A stretch of 64,000 nucleotides of DNA, taken from assembly GCF_038806765.1 (NCBI RefSeq), contig NZ_CP152389.1, positions 4,898,001 to 4,962,000 of the forward strand, in the 5' to 3' direction. The DNA is from Mucilaginibacter sp. CSA2-8R. Lineage in GTDB: Bacteria > Bacteroidota > Bacteroidia > Sphingobacteriales > Sphingobacteriaceae. The position numbers and the translations under genes are program-made. Each line of letters opens with the position of its first letter. Within the stretch, counting starts at the first letter, position 1. Positions 9,105 to 17,799 of the stretch are shown here, one piece after another. Below the pieces are notes generated by a model. That model was given only the letters and a program-made list of their open reading frames with translations. It was not told where the DNA came from and did not search any database.

Positions 9105-10970
9105 CTAATGAGCTTTTACTATCACAATGTTGGGCTTAGCCGGCGCTTTCATGCCGTCGCCCAAAAAGAAACTGGTGTAAGGCGGCTGATTATAACCCAC
9201 GTTTTGCCAGGCAATACTCAGCCTGTATTGCGGATCATGCATCAGGGTACGAAACCGGTAATTAGTTGGGATGGTAGTGGTATAAATGCGCAGGCTTTGG
9301 TTATCAGCGGCGCGCAATATGACCTCTTCGCGCCAGTCGCCAAACAAATCGGCGCTTAAGGTGGGGGTAGATTTGGTTCCGTTGTTAGACTGATAACCAG
9401 TTGCTACTAATAAATTACTGAGCGTGCTATTCTGATAGTCCCATTTCATTACGCGGTTCCCATCTAACAGTTCGCGCAATAAATCGCCGTCCCACCAAAT
9501 GCCAAAGTTAATAGTGCGCGGAGCTGCACCTATGCTTTCGCCTTTGGCCGAGCGCAAACCTTCAATATTACCCCAGTTTTCAACTCCCGGATAGCGCGGG
9601 TCAATATCAGCCGACATGCCACGGCCTACATCTTCGTCAGGAGCGCCTTTCCATAAAATTTCGCCGGTACGGGCATCAAAAAATGCGATACCCGGCCCCT
9701 TGGTATTATCTTCTATCTCGTGCACGCCAAAAGCTTCCAAACCCGGCCGCGAGGGGTCTAAATCGCTCACATGAACAGCATCACCATGGCGCAGGCCAGT
9801 GGTGTACAAGCCCTTACCATTATCGTCTACACACATAGAACCGTAAACAATTTCGTCTTTACCATCGGCATCCACATCTGCTACCGTTAAATTGTGGTTA
9901 CCCATGCCCGAGTATGTATTGGTTCCGTCTTTGGTGTCAAAAACCCATCTCGAAGAGAGCTTTCCACCACGCCAGTCCCAGGCAGCAAGCACTGTACGGC
10001 CGTAATACCCCCGGCACATCACAACACTCGGATGTACCCCATCCAGGTAAGCTACGCAAGCCAAAAAACGGTCTACCCGGTTACCTGTATTATCATTGCC
10101 GCCGTTGCCACCCCGGCCCCCCCATTCTCCTATATTACCGCGGCCTGGCAGGTAATTGGTAGTAGCCATGGCTGCGCCTGTACGACCGTTAAATATCGTA
10201 AAATATTCCGGCCCATCTAATATGCGACCTTGGGCATTGGCATAGCGCTTTGTTGAATCGCCAATAACTTTGCCTTTACCGTCTATAGTCCCGTCGGCTG
10301 TTTTGCAGGCAATTTCGGCTATACCGTCACCATCCAGGTCGTACACCATAAATTGTGTGTAGTGGGCTCCCTCGCGTATGTTATGACCTAAGTTTATTTC
10401 CCAGAGTAAAGTACCATCCAGCTTGTAAGCCTGCAGTATAGGCGGATCGGTTAACCCGGCCGAGGAGTTATCACGGCCGCGGCCGGTTTGATGAAGTATA
10501 ATTTCATACTGCCCATCGCCATCCAGGTCGCCCACACTGGCATCATTAGGGATGTATCCTTTAGGATTTTTAAGCGGTAACTGCCAGTACTGCTGTGCGG
10601 GTGAATGGGCCTGCAAGGCATAGCTCTTGCTGGCATCTCCTTCTTTGGTGTTAATTACCGCTTTTACAAACCAAGTATTAGTTACCGTACTGTCTACACG
10701 CTCTTCGGTATAACTGGTGGCCTCGGCTAAGGGCGCAGCATTTACTTTTACAGCAGGCTTATTTCCTGCCTTATGGTATAAATTATAAGCTATATTATCT
10801 GGTTCGGTGCCCAGCATACGCCAGCTTAAAAAAACCTTGCCGGCACCTTGATTTACTGCTACCAAGCCTCGGTCAAGGTATTCCATTTGCCGTTGGGCAA
10901 CAGCCGTTACTCCCAAACCTAAAAATGTAATAAGCGCTAAAGCACGCGCTTTAGGTAAAAGTTGATTCAT
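9105..10970 (-). CDS. PL11 rhamnogalacturonan lyase (copy 2)
   Basis: A 621-residue exported lyase (signal peptide ending GVTAVAQ, then RQMEYLDRGLVAVNQ). It has the same propeller with calcium loops DLDGDGQYE, DLDGDGIAE and DVDADGKDE, and the same C-terminus pattern (HDPQYRLSIAWQN) as copy 1. It differs in the segment after the first calcium loop, with HQTGRGRDNSSAG where copy 1 has KWEPGNARNPPQTG. This matches my memory of two PL11 subtypes, so the pair may split endo- and exo-type activity. That division is inferred. It is the first gene of the lyase pair, 193 bases after the SusCD operon and past its terminator. Confidence 0.93.
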   Translation of the reverse strand: MNQLLPKARALALITFLGLGVTAVAQRQMEYLDRGLVAVNQGAGKVFLSWRMLGTEPDNIAYNLYHKAGNKPAVKVNAAPLAEATSYTEERVDSTVTNTWFVKAVINTKEGDASKSYALQAHSPAQQYWQLPLKNPKGYIPNDASVGDLDGDGQYEIILHQTGRGRDNSSAGLTDPPILQAYKLDGTLLWEINLGHNIREGAHYTQFMVYDLDGDGIAEIACKTADGTIDGKGKVIGDSTKRYANAQGRILDGPEYFTIFNGRTGAAMATTNYLPGRGNIGEWGGRGGNGGNDNTGNRVDRFLACVAYLDGVHPSVVMCRGYYGRTVLAAWDWRGGKLSSRWVFDTKDGTNTYSGMGNHNLTVADVDADGKDEIVYGSMCVDDNGKGLYTTGLRHGDAVHVSDLDPSRPGLEAFGVHEIEDNTKGPGIAFFDARTGEILWKGAPDEDVGRGMSADIDPRYPGVENWGNIEGLRSAKGESIGAAPRTINFGIWWDGDLLRELLDGNRVMKWDYQNSTLSNLLVATGYQSNNGTKSTPTLSADLFGDWREEVILRAADNQSLRIYTTTIPTNYRFRTLMHDPQYRLSIAWQNVGYNQPPYTSFFLGDGMKAPAKPNIVIVKAH

Positions 10971-11100
10971 GAAACTGACGGAAATTTATTGATTTATAGC
11001 TATTAAAAGCTAATACAAAATAAGGATTGTACATGCGGCACAAGTGTCACAAAAGCCTTACATGGCACAGGTAATGAGATTTTTACAGGCCAACTTCCAT

Positions 11101-11143
11101 AAAAAATAAGCAGGCAGCTCTAACGAATCAGAACTGCCTGCTT
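11101..11143 (-). terminator. Terminator of the fasciclin/SusCD operon
   Basis: On the minus strand a 10-bp stem (11134-11143 with 11108-11117, core GCAGGCAG/CTGCCTGC) extends inward with three more pairs and is followed by a T run (A run at 11101-11106 on plus). It lies 20 bases beyond the SusD stop and separates the operon from the PL11 pair. Confidence 0.85.
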
Positions 11144-11163
11144 ACTAACTCTTGACTGCCCCC

Positions 11164-12954
11164 TTATAATTTAAATGGCAAGTATAAACCGTTTGAAGAT
11201 AGCAGTTTTGTACGTGCTGTTGATGCAGCAGGATTATTATCACTCAGTAATTTTTGATATACTTTTTCGGCTACGTAATTGGGATCATTACGGCGTAAGG
11301 CTACACGCAGTAAATCGCCCCAACGCTGACCCTCATATGCCAGTTCTAATGCATCTTCGTTGATGATGGCGTCTTCCATTCCGGTAATATCATTATTAGT
11401 ATAAAGGGTAGCCGGCAAAGCAACCAGGTTAGCACGGGTGCGCGTGCCTACCTGCCTGGACCACTGCCCGCGGTAATAAGGTGTTTCGCCCTGGCGTGCA
11501 TCGTAATTATATGGGTATGGCTGATCGGTTTGCTGTATGTTAGTTACATCAGCAGGAACCGAACTTGGCTGATACAAGGGCCTGATACCTACGTTAGTTA
11601 AAGCATAGGCCACCTTCACCTTTCCGTCGCGATTAGCAGCTTCGGCTAAATGCAGGTTAAGGGTACCAGCACGATATAATAACCAACGCCCTTGCTTTTG
11701 CAAAATGTTGATAGACATTAAAGAACCTTCGGTCAGGTAATTATACAGGTACTTCATAATAACCGGTTGTCCGTTTATGTTGCGTACAGTAACGCGCCCG
11801 CGCTGATCGAACGGGAAGCCATTGCTTTGCACCTGCGAATTCCAATTGCGCATGGCAAGCTTTGATGCGGTTAACAGGTAACGCCCACCCTGGTTAGAAA
11901 ACAAATCAATAAAAGGATTAGTCGGCTGGAAGTTCTTGTCGAAAGGTAAAGACCATATCCATTCGCCGCTGGCCGGGGTATCTTGTGTGGTACGGCCAAA
12001 AATAGAACGCCAGCCGGTACTATTTACATCACTAATGGAGGTAGAGTCGGAGTTACGGCCGCCATCATAACGAATAACTACGTCGTTATTATTACCATCA
12101 GCATAACAGGCTTTGTATTGCCAGTAATAAAGATTGTTGGCAAAATCAAAATTACGACCACCTTGCTCTGCCAAATACTTGTATTGCTCTGCGGCCTTAG
12201 TGTAGTTACCTCTCCATAAATATAAGTCGCCGAGCAGAGCGCGCTTGTTAATAAAAAACAAGTTGGTCGGATAGCCATCAACCGTTGTATTAAGCGATGT
12301 ACTGCTTGAGCCGGTAACCGCTGTGGTGGCTGTATACACATCCAGATAACCGTTAGCCATAGTGGCAATCAGTTTATCAAGCATATCATTAAATGACAGG
12401 CGTGGAAATTTACTCTCATCTTTCAATGCCTCAACAGTTTCTAAAGCATCGGTAACATAAGGTACCGAACCAAAATGCATACCTAACTGCAGGTATAGCC
12501 AGGCGCGCACAGCGCTAACATCTGCGTAAAGCTGGTTATATTCGTCGCGGCGCATTTTTGCCTGACCAATCATGATGTCGAAATTTTTCAAAGCATCATT
12601 ACAGTTCAGAATAATACGGTAAAATGGCTTTGGATCTGCCCATGGGTTATTGGCTGATACCGTATGCGTGCTTATTTCGCGCAGGTATTGATCGGCGTTA
12701 GCCGTTGGGCTCATCAAATCGCCACGCAACTCATTAAGTACAATAAAGCGATCGGCAATACCCATAATCTGCCCGTAAATGCCGATAACTGCAGCATTGG
12801 CATCCGAAACGTTTCGATAATTATTGCTAATATCTACCTGGTCTTGCGGTGGTACATCCAAAATTTTCTTGCACGAAAACGTCAGCATGAGGCAAGCCAG
12901 CAGTACTATTTTATTTATAAAGTTTAATGAAAGTTTTTTCATATTAATAATCAT
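11164..12954 (-). CDS. SusD/RagB family glycan-binding lipoprotein (pair B)
   Basis: 596 residues from ATG 12954; an internal ATG at 12942 (MKKLSLNFINK) may be the real start. The lipobox is LTFSC, giving a cysteine-anchored surface lipoprotein. The SusD fold shows as N-terminal TPR-like helices (DVSAVRAWLYLQLGMHFGSV) and the C-terminal signature ELAYEGQRWGDLLRVALRRN. SusD proteins cap the SusC transporter and bind oligosaccharides at the cell surface. It begins 11 bases after the SusC-B stop and is the last gene of the operon. Confidence 0.94.
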   Translation of the reverse strand: MIINMKKLSLNFINKIVLLACLMLTFSCKKILDVPPQDQVDISNNYRNVSDANAAVIGIYGQIMGIADRFIVLNELRGDLMSPTANADQYLREISTHTVSANNPWADPKPFYRIILNCNDALKNFDIMIGQAKMRRDEYNQLYADVSAVRAWLYLQLGMHFGSVPYVTDALETVEALKDESKFPRLSFNDMLDKLIATMANGYLDVYTATTAVTGSSSTSLNTTVDGYPTNLFFINKRALLGDLYLWRGNYTKAAEQYKYLAEQGGRNFDFANNLYYWQYKACYADGNNNDVVIRYDGGRNSDSTSISDVNSTGWRSIFGRTTQDTPASGEWIWSLPFDKNFQPTNPFIDLFSNQGGRYLLTASKLAMRNWNSQVQSNGFPFDQRGRVTVRNINGQPVIMKYLYNYLTEGSLMSINILQKQGRWLLYRAGTLNLHLAEAANRDGKVKVAYALTNVGIRPLYQPSSVPADVTNIQQTDQPYPYNYDARQGETPYYRGQWSRQVGTRTRANLVALPATLYTNNDITGMEDAIINEDALELAYEGQRWGDLLRVALRRNDPNYVAEKVYQKLLSDNNPAASTARTKLLSSNGLYLPFKL

Positions 12955-12965
12955 CAGCTTATGAA

Positions 12966-15900
12966 TTATATACCTATGCGAACGCCTAACTGTACAGTTT
13001 TAAACTGAGGTTCGAGGGTAGTATCAATACCATTAGTTAGCAAATTGGTTGTAGCCGCAAACTCCGGATCATACCCCAGGTATTTAGTGAAGGTGAGCAG
13101 ATTGTTGCCCGTTGCATAGATTTTAAAATACTTAAATGCTTTATACTTAAATGGCACATCGTAAGTAACAGATACGGTACGCAAACGCATATACGAACCA
13201 TTTTCAATCCAGCGGTCTGAGAATGATGAGTTACCCGACGGATCACCGTATGAAGCTCTTGGTATACTGGTTACCTGTCCGTCAGCACGCCAGCGGTTAA
13301 TGATAGCCAACGACTGGTTTTGCGGTCCGCTTGCCGATTCGAGTTGACGACGGGTGTAATTGTACAGGCTGTTTCCTTTAGTAAAAGTAACCAAGGCATT
13401 TAAGCTAAGGCGTTTGTAAGTAAAGCCGGTAGTAATACCGCCTGTAAAATCAGGGTTAGGGTTGCCAATTACCTGTTTATCATTATCATCTATAATTTTG
13501 TCGCCGTTCACATCAATAAACCTTACATCACCACCTTGCTGTGCTACTAAGTTACCCGCTGCGTTACGGTAAGACATACCGGCAGCAGCCGCTTCGGCGT
13601 TAGAGGTATAAACCCCATTTGTTTTATAGCCGTAAAACACACCAGCAGGCATACCTACCTGGGTTAATATGGTAGCACCGGCATAGCTGGTTTGCATGCT
13701 GTTGCCAGGCAGTTTAATTATTTTATTGCGGTAAGTGGCAATGTTGAAACCTAAGTCCCACTTAAAATCGGCATTGTTAATGATGCGGCCATTTACCGAT
13801 AGCTCTACACCGCTGGTTTGCATTCCACCGTTATTGGTAACTGCATATACTAAGCCTCCGGCACTGGATGTAGGCTCTTGGGTAATCATTTTGGTGGTGG
13901 TGTTTTTGAAATAATCGGCAGTAATACTTAAGCGCTCTTGTAAAAACGAGGCATCAAAGCCAAAATCGAGCTTTTTGTTAACCTCCCATTGTAACTGAGG
14001 ATTGCCAAAGTTTGCCCTTACCAAACCTTGAAGGCCCAACAAATTTTGTGATATATAATACTGACGTGCAGCATAGTTACCAATGTCGTCGTTACCCACC
14101 CAACCATAGCTTGCTCTAAGTTTTAACAACTCAAAGAAGTTAAGATCAGACATGAATTTTTCTGACGATACGATCCATCCTGCAGACACTGATGGCAACA
14201 AAGCCATTTTTACGCCACCCAGCGAAACACCGTCTGCGGCTTGATTGCCAAAACGCGAAGAGGCATCGAGTGCAACGTTTAAACCTATAATATACTTATT
14301 GTATAACTGGTAGTTTGCATTTAAATAGTTGTTAAACCAACGATACTTACCAATATCACCACCGGTACGGCGCAAAGCCGGGTCGCCGGTACCTACTGAT
14401 ATCAGCTGGTCTATTGCCGAATTATAGCCGAAATTGAAGTTATCATTGGTATTATATTGTGCAAACCTTGTCCCTAAGCTTACATTAAGCGCATGTATAC
14501 GGTTAAAGATTCGGTTGTAGTTTACCCGCGTGTCATTATACAAATTAAACAAGCGCTGTACGCGGCTGCCTAAACGGCTATCAATAATAGCGGTAGCAGT
14601 AGTATCGTTAGCCACGCCTACTCGCGGTATAAAATAGCTTTCGCGCACCTTATCAGCAGTTACACCGATAAGTGTTTGTGCCGAGAAGTATCTGGAAAAC
14701 TGGTACCTGAAATTAAAGTTACCGAAGAACCGATAATTCCGGTTCATTTCCTGTGAGTTCAGGGTCAGTGCCTCTGGGTTGCTAAAACCAAAGATATCTA
14801 CATCAGCTAAGTTGGGCGACTCTACACCCTGGCTGTTTACCTGACGCACTCTGAGCAAAGGTGATTTGATCAGGCTGGTATAGAGCGGACTTGTTTTAGG
14901 ACTTAAGCCCTGGTCGCGCAGTTTTTGCTCGTTGTAATTAAACGACAGGTTAGCGGTTACCGTAAACTTCGGACTGATTTTTAAATCAGCGTTAAACCTG
15001 GTATTAAACCGGGCTACGTCTGTTAAACGGGTGATGCCTTTATTGTCGCCGTAACCCAGCGATAACACATATCGTGCAATATCGTCACCGCCCGATACCC
15101 GCAGGTTATAATTTTGATTAAAACCATTTTTGAAAGCCTGCTTTTGCCAGTCGGTATCATTATGATAAGTATTGTAATCTGCATTAGACGGGCTATCGTT
15201 AAAATAAGGCATTGCAGCAATCTGGCTGGCGTTTAACCCGCTGGTGCGCATTACGTCTGACAAGTAGGTACGGTAATCGCCGGCACGCATTAAAGGCAAA
15301 AGTGAGCCCGAGTTGATGTAATTGTAACCGCTGTAAATACCTAAGTCTATCTTAGTTGCCAAATCGGGGTTACTGTTAGTAGTTAATAAAATTACACCGT
15401 TACCACCTTTGGTTCCGTAAGCTGCGGCAGCTGCATCTTTAAGTATAGTAATGTTTTGCACATCGTGTAAGTCAATGTTACTGTACGGGTTGTGCACGTG
15501 GCCACCAATGATAGAGTTACCGAAGTTATTGGTGTCGTAAATCATCCCATCAACCACTAATAGTGGCGCGTTGCTACCGTTTAAAGAGTTAAATCCCCGT
15601 AAAAACAAACTGGCACCGGCATTAGGTGTGCCCGACCGGCGTATCACATTTAAACCAGCAACTTTACCCTGTAAATAAGTATCAGGCAGTTCCAGGCTGG
15701 TTGGTTCCCAGGCGCCTAAAGTATTTACGCTGTTTACGGCGTTTGTTGTTTGATTTAATGGCGTTGGCTTAAACGGAGTATTAGCCACATCATATACCGA
15801 ATTATAATTATCTTCAAATAGTAATACGTCCGGTATTTTAGTACGGCCTTTTAAAGCTACTTCTTTAGGTTGATAGCCTTGCCCGCCAACAATTAAAAGC

Positions 15901-16193
15901 ACATCGTAGTTAGGAACGTTAATTGTAAAGGCACCCTTTTCGTCGGTAATGGCAGCACTGTATTGCGGAACGCTTACGTTAACACCAGATACCGGTTTGC
16001 CGGTAGCAGCATCTTTAATGATACCACTTATTTTGCTACCCTTAGCCCGGTTAAGTGAGTCGGTTTTATAACGGGCAATACTATCGGCCATTTGCCTGGC
16101 CGTTAGGGTATCCGTTTCCTGCGCTTTGGCTTTGATACCACACAACAGGCAAAAAAACAAGATTAAACCAATTGATTTAGTAAAAATTTGCAT
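12966..16193 (-). CDS. SusC/RagA TonB-linked outer-membrane transporter (pair B)
   Basis: 1075 residues with signal peptide MQIFTKSIGLILFFCLLCG. The order is a carboxypeptidase-regulatory-like beta domain (SGIIKDAATGKPVSGVNVSV, residues about 55-125), the TonB plug (SLFLRGFNSLNG and LLVVDGMIYD, about 150-270), then a large beta-barrel ending in QFKTVQLGVRIGI. Between signal peptide and beta domain it has an extra short segment (TLTARQMADSIARYKTDS). It forms a transport complex with the adjacent SusD for glycan fragments. It follows a fasciclin gene by 18 bases. Family assignment is very secure; the ligand is inferred from the nearby PL11 lyases. Confidence 0.95.
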   Translation of the reverse strand: MQIFTKSIGLILFFCLLCGIKAKAQETDTLTARQMADSIARYKTDSLNRAKGSKISGIIKDAATGKPVSGVNVSVPQYSAAITDEKGAFTINVPNYDVLLIVGGQGYQPKEVALKGRTKIPDVLLFEDNYNSVYDVANTPFKPTPLNQTTNAVNSVNTLGAWEPTSLELPDTYLQGKVAGLNVIRRSGTPNAGASLFLRGFNSLNGSNAPLLVVDGMIYDTNNFGNSIIGGHVHNPYSNIDLHDVQNITILKDAAAAAYGTKGGNGVILLTTNSNPDLATKIDLGIYSGYNYINSGSLLPLMRAGDYRTYLSDVMRTSGLNASQIAAMPYFNDSPSNADYNTYHNDTDWQKQAFKNGFNQNYNLRVSGGDDIARYVLSLGYGDNKGITRLTDVARFNTRFNADLKISPKFTVTANLSFNYNEQKLRDQGLSPKTSPLYTSLIKSPLLRVRQVNSQGVESPNLADVDIFGFSNPEALTLNSQEMNRNYRFFGNFNFRYQFSRYFSAQTLIGVTADKVRESYFIPRVGVANDTTATAIIDSRLGSRVQRLFNLYNDTRVNYNRIFNRIHALNVSLGTRFAQYNTNDNFNFGYNSAIDQLISVGTGDPALRRTGGDIGKYRWFNNYLNANYQLYNKYIIGLNVALDASSRFGNQAADGVSLGGVKMALLPSVSAGWIVSSEKFMSDLNFFELLKLRASYGWVGNDDIGNYAARQYYISQNLLGLQGLVRANFGNPQLQWEVNKKLDFGFDASFLQERLSITADYFKNTTTKMITQEPTSSAGGLVYAVTNNGGMQTSGVELSVNGRIINNADFKWDLGFNIATYRNKIIKLPGNSMQTSYAGATILTQVGMPAGVFYGYKTNGVYTSNAEAAAAGMSYRNAAGNLVAQQGGDVRFIDVNGDKIIDDNDKQVIGNPNPDFTGGITTGFTYKRLSLNALVTFTKGNSLYNYTRRQLESASGPQNQSLAIINRWRADGQVTSIPRASYGDPSGNSSFSDRWIENGSYMRLRTVSVTYDVPFKYKAFKYFKIYATGNNLLTFTKYLGYDPEFAATTNLLTNGIDTTLEPQFKTVQLGVRIGI

Positions 16194-16211
16194 AGTAAGG
16201 TTGTCTGGTTG

Positions 16212-17756
16212 TTATAGTATGGGTATCAGTTTTACGTAATCCAGTGTAAGTGCATTCAGGTTGGTAGTACTAACATTAGCTCCCTGCAAATACATATTAA
16301 CCGAACCATATTTGGCTACCGTTAAAGTGCCGCCTGTTGAATTGATGTTGGTATTACTACCCGTTGCGCCGGTTAATGTTACTTCTGAGTAATTAACAGG
16401 CAGCGTTGCCGAGCTGGTAGTAGTATAGGGGAAGGTAACTGTAAACGGCAAGCTCACTGTGCCGGCACTAACTATTGGAGTTATTGGTCCGAACGCCAGA
16501 CGTTGCTGCACTGTTGGCCGCGGGTCTGAGTAAGCAATATCATTAATAGCGCGCCATACCACCCGGTACTGGCAGGTGTTTAGATTGCTTAATTTATAAG
16601 CTACGAAGTAAGAGGCCGGCAGGTTTGCACCCGATACCAGCAAGTCTGAAAACGGCACACCAACGTTATCCACTTTGGTGCGGAAAGCGATATTACCCCG
16701 CGTATCTGTACGCTGAAAAAACGAGGGCTTTTCGCCTTGGATAGTGATGGTCGGAATTTTATCAGCTAAGGCAAAGTTTACACTGTTCATCACGTAAACA
16801 ATACCGTTACTGGCCTGATAGGTTTGTACAATAGCGCTTTTATTAATAGGCACTCTCACGCCGTTTACCGAGGTTAAAAATGCCGGCAAATCAGCTGGTT
16901 GCACTACTCCTCTTACCGCTACATCCTTAAGCACATTAAATGCAGAAAGGATATTCATGGTGGTATCGGTTGAGTTAGTAACTGTAGCAAAAAAGCGGCT
17001 TACTTTATTACGCTCAGCATTATAAGCATCATCAGTTAATACAATATAAGTATACAAACTATCTTCGTGAGCCAGATTAGCTACCCGGTTAAAATATTTG
17101 TTTTGCGAAACTACACCTGTACCAGCTACCAATATAGGCCTACCCGTTGCCGGATCAATGCTTGACACGGTAGCTTTAGAGGTATCTACAAAAGTTGTAT
17201 CCTGGCGCTGCAGGTAAGCCTTTTGCAGTGTACCTACTGTAGTAAGGCTTTTTACAAAATCCCAAATAGTTAATTTAGGGGTAAGCGGCTTATTAATAAC
17301 GTGTAAAACCCCGTTGGCCACATATTGGTTAGCGGCTGTAATACTGGCATCTTCTACCGTAGTAGGTGTAAATGTTACGTTTTTGCCATTAAGGGTGCGT
17401 ATCCGTGCCGAGGTATTAATAGAAGATGTTAAGTATGTTTGGTTTGCAATATGGTTAGCTACAAATAAACGCAGTTTAGCGGTGTCGGCTACGGTTGCGG
17501 CGTCAATGCCCTGCAGCGCCTGGTTATCAGGTGCCCAAACAGTATAGGTTTTAGACGCTGCTAAAATTTTATCATATCCTATTTTAGTTAAGTAACCGGC
17601 AAAAGTGCTTAGGTTACTGTTCTGCTGTATTTGCTGCATCAGGTTCTTATCCAATTGCTGGTCGGCTATGGCAGTACGGTCATCCCATTGCTTTTTGCAG
17701 GCCGATAACGCCACTGTGAAAAGCAGCAACACCAACAAGGGTCTTTTAATATTCAT
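16212..17756 (-). CDS. Fasciclin (FAS1) domain lipoprotein with C-terminal beta-sandwich, third of operon
   Basis: A 514-residue lipoprotein with lipobox LSAC and a charged start to the mature protein (CKKQWDD) of the kind seen in surface-exported Bacteroidota lipoproteins. The first FAS1 domain spans about residues 37-165 (TYTVWAPDNQALQGID, VANGVLHVINKPL). A second, degenerate FAS1 domain spans about 170-330 and ends ASNGIVYVMNSVNFALADK. From about 365 to the end the sequence is beta-rich and finishes LNALTLDYVKLIPIL, reminiscent of the last strand of CBM6-type domains. It is placed directly before SusC-B, so a role in surface glycan capture is plausible. That role is inferred, not known. 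Confidence 0.85.
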   Translation of the reverse strand: MNIKRPLLVLLLFTVALSACKKQWDDRTAIADQQLDKNLMQQIQQNSNLSTFAGYLTKIGYDKILAASKTYTVWAPDNQALQGIDAATVADTAKLRLFVANHIANQTYLTSSINTSARIRTLNGKNVTFTPTTVEDASITAANQYVANGVLHVINKPLTPKLTIWDFVKSLTTVGTLQKAYLQRQDTTFVDTSKATVSSIDPATGRPILVAGTGVVSQNKYFNRVANLAHEDSLYTYIVLTDDAYNAERNKVSRFFATVTNSTDTTMNILSAFNVLKDVAVRGVVQPADLPAFLTSVNGVRVPINKSAIVQTYQASNGIVYVMNSVNFALADKIPTITIQGEKPSFFQRTDTRGNIAFRTKVDNVGVPFSDLLVSGANLPASYFVAYKLSNLNTCQYRVVWRAINDIAYSDPRPTVQQRLAFGPITPIVSAGTVSLPFTVTFPYTTTSSATLPVNYSEVTLTGATGSNTNINSTGGTLTVAKYGSVNMYLQGANVSTTNLNALTLDYVKLIPIL

Positions 17757-17799
17757 TATAGAGCAATCAGTTTAAGTTTATAAATATGTTTAGTGTTGC

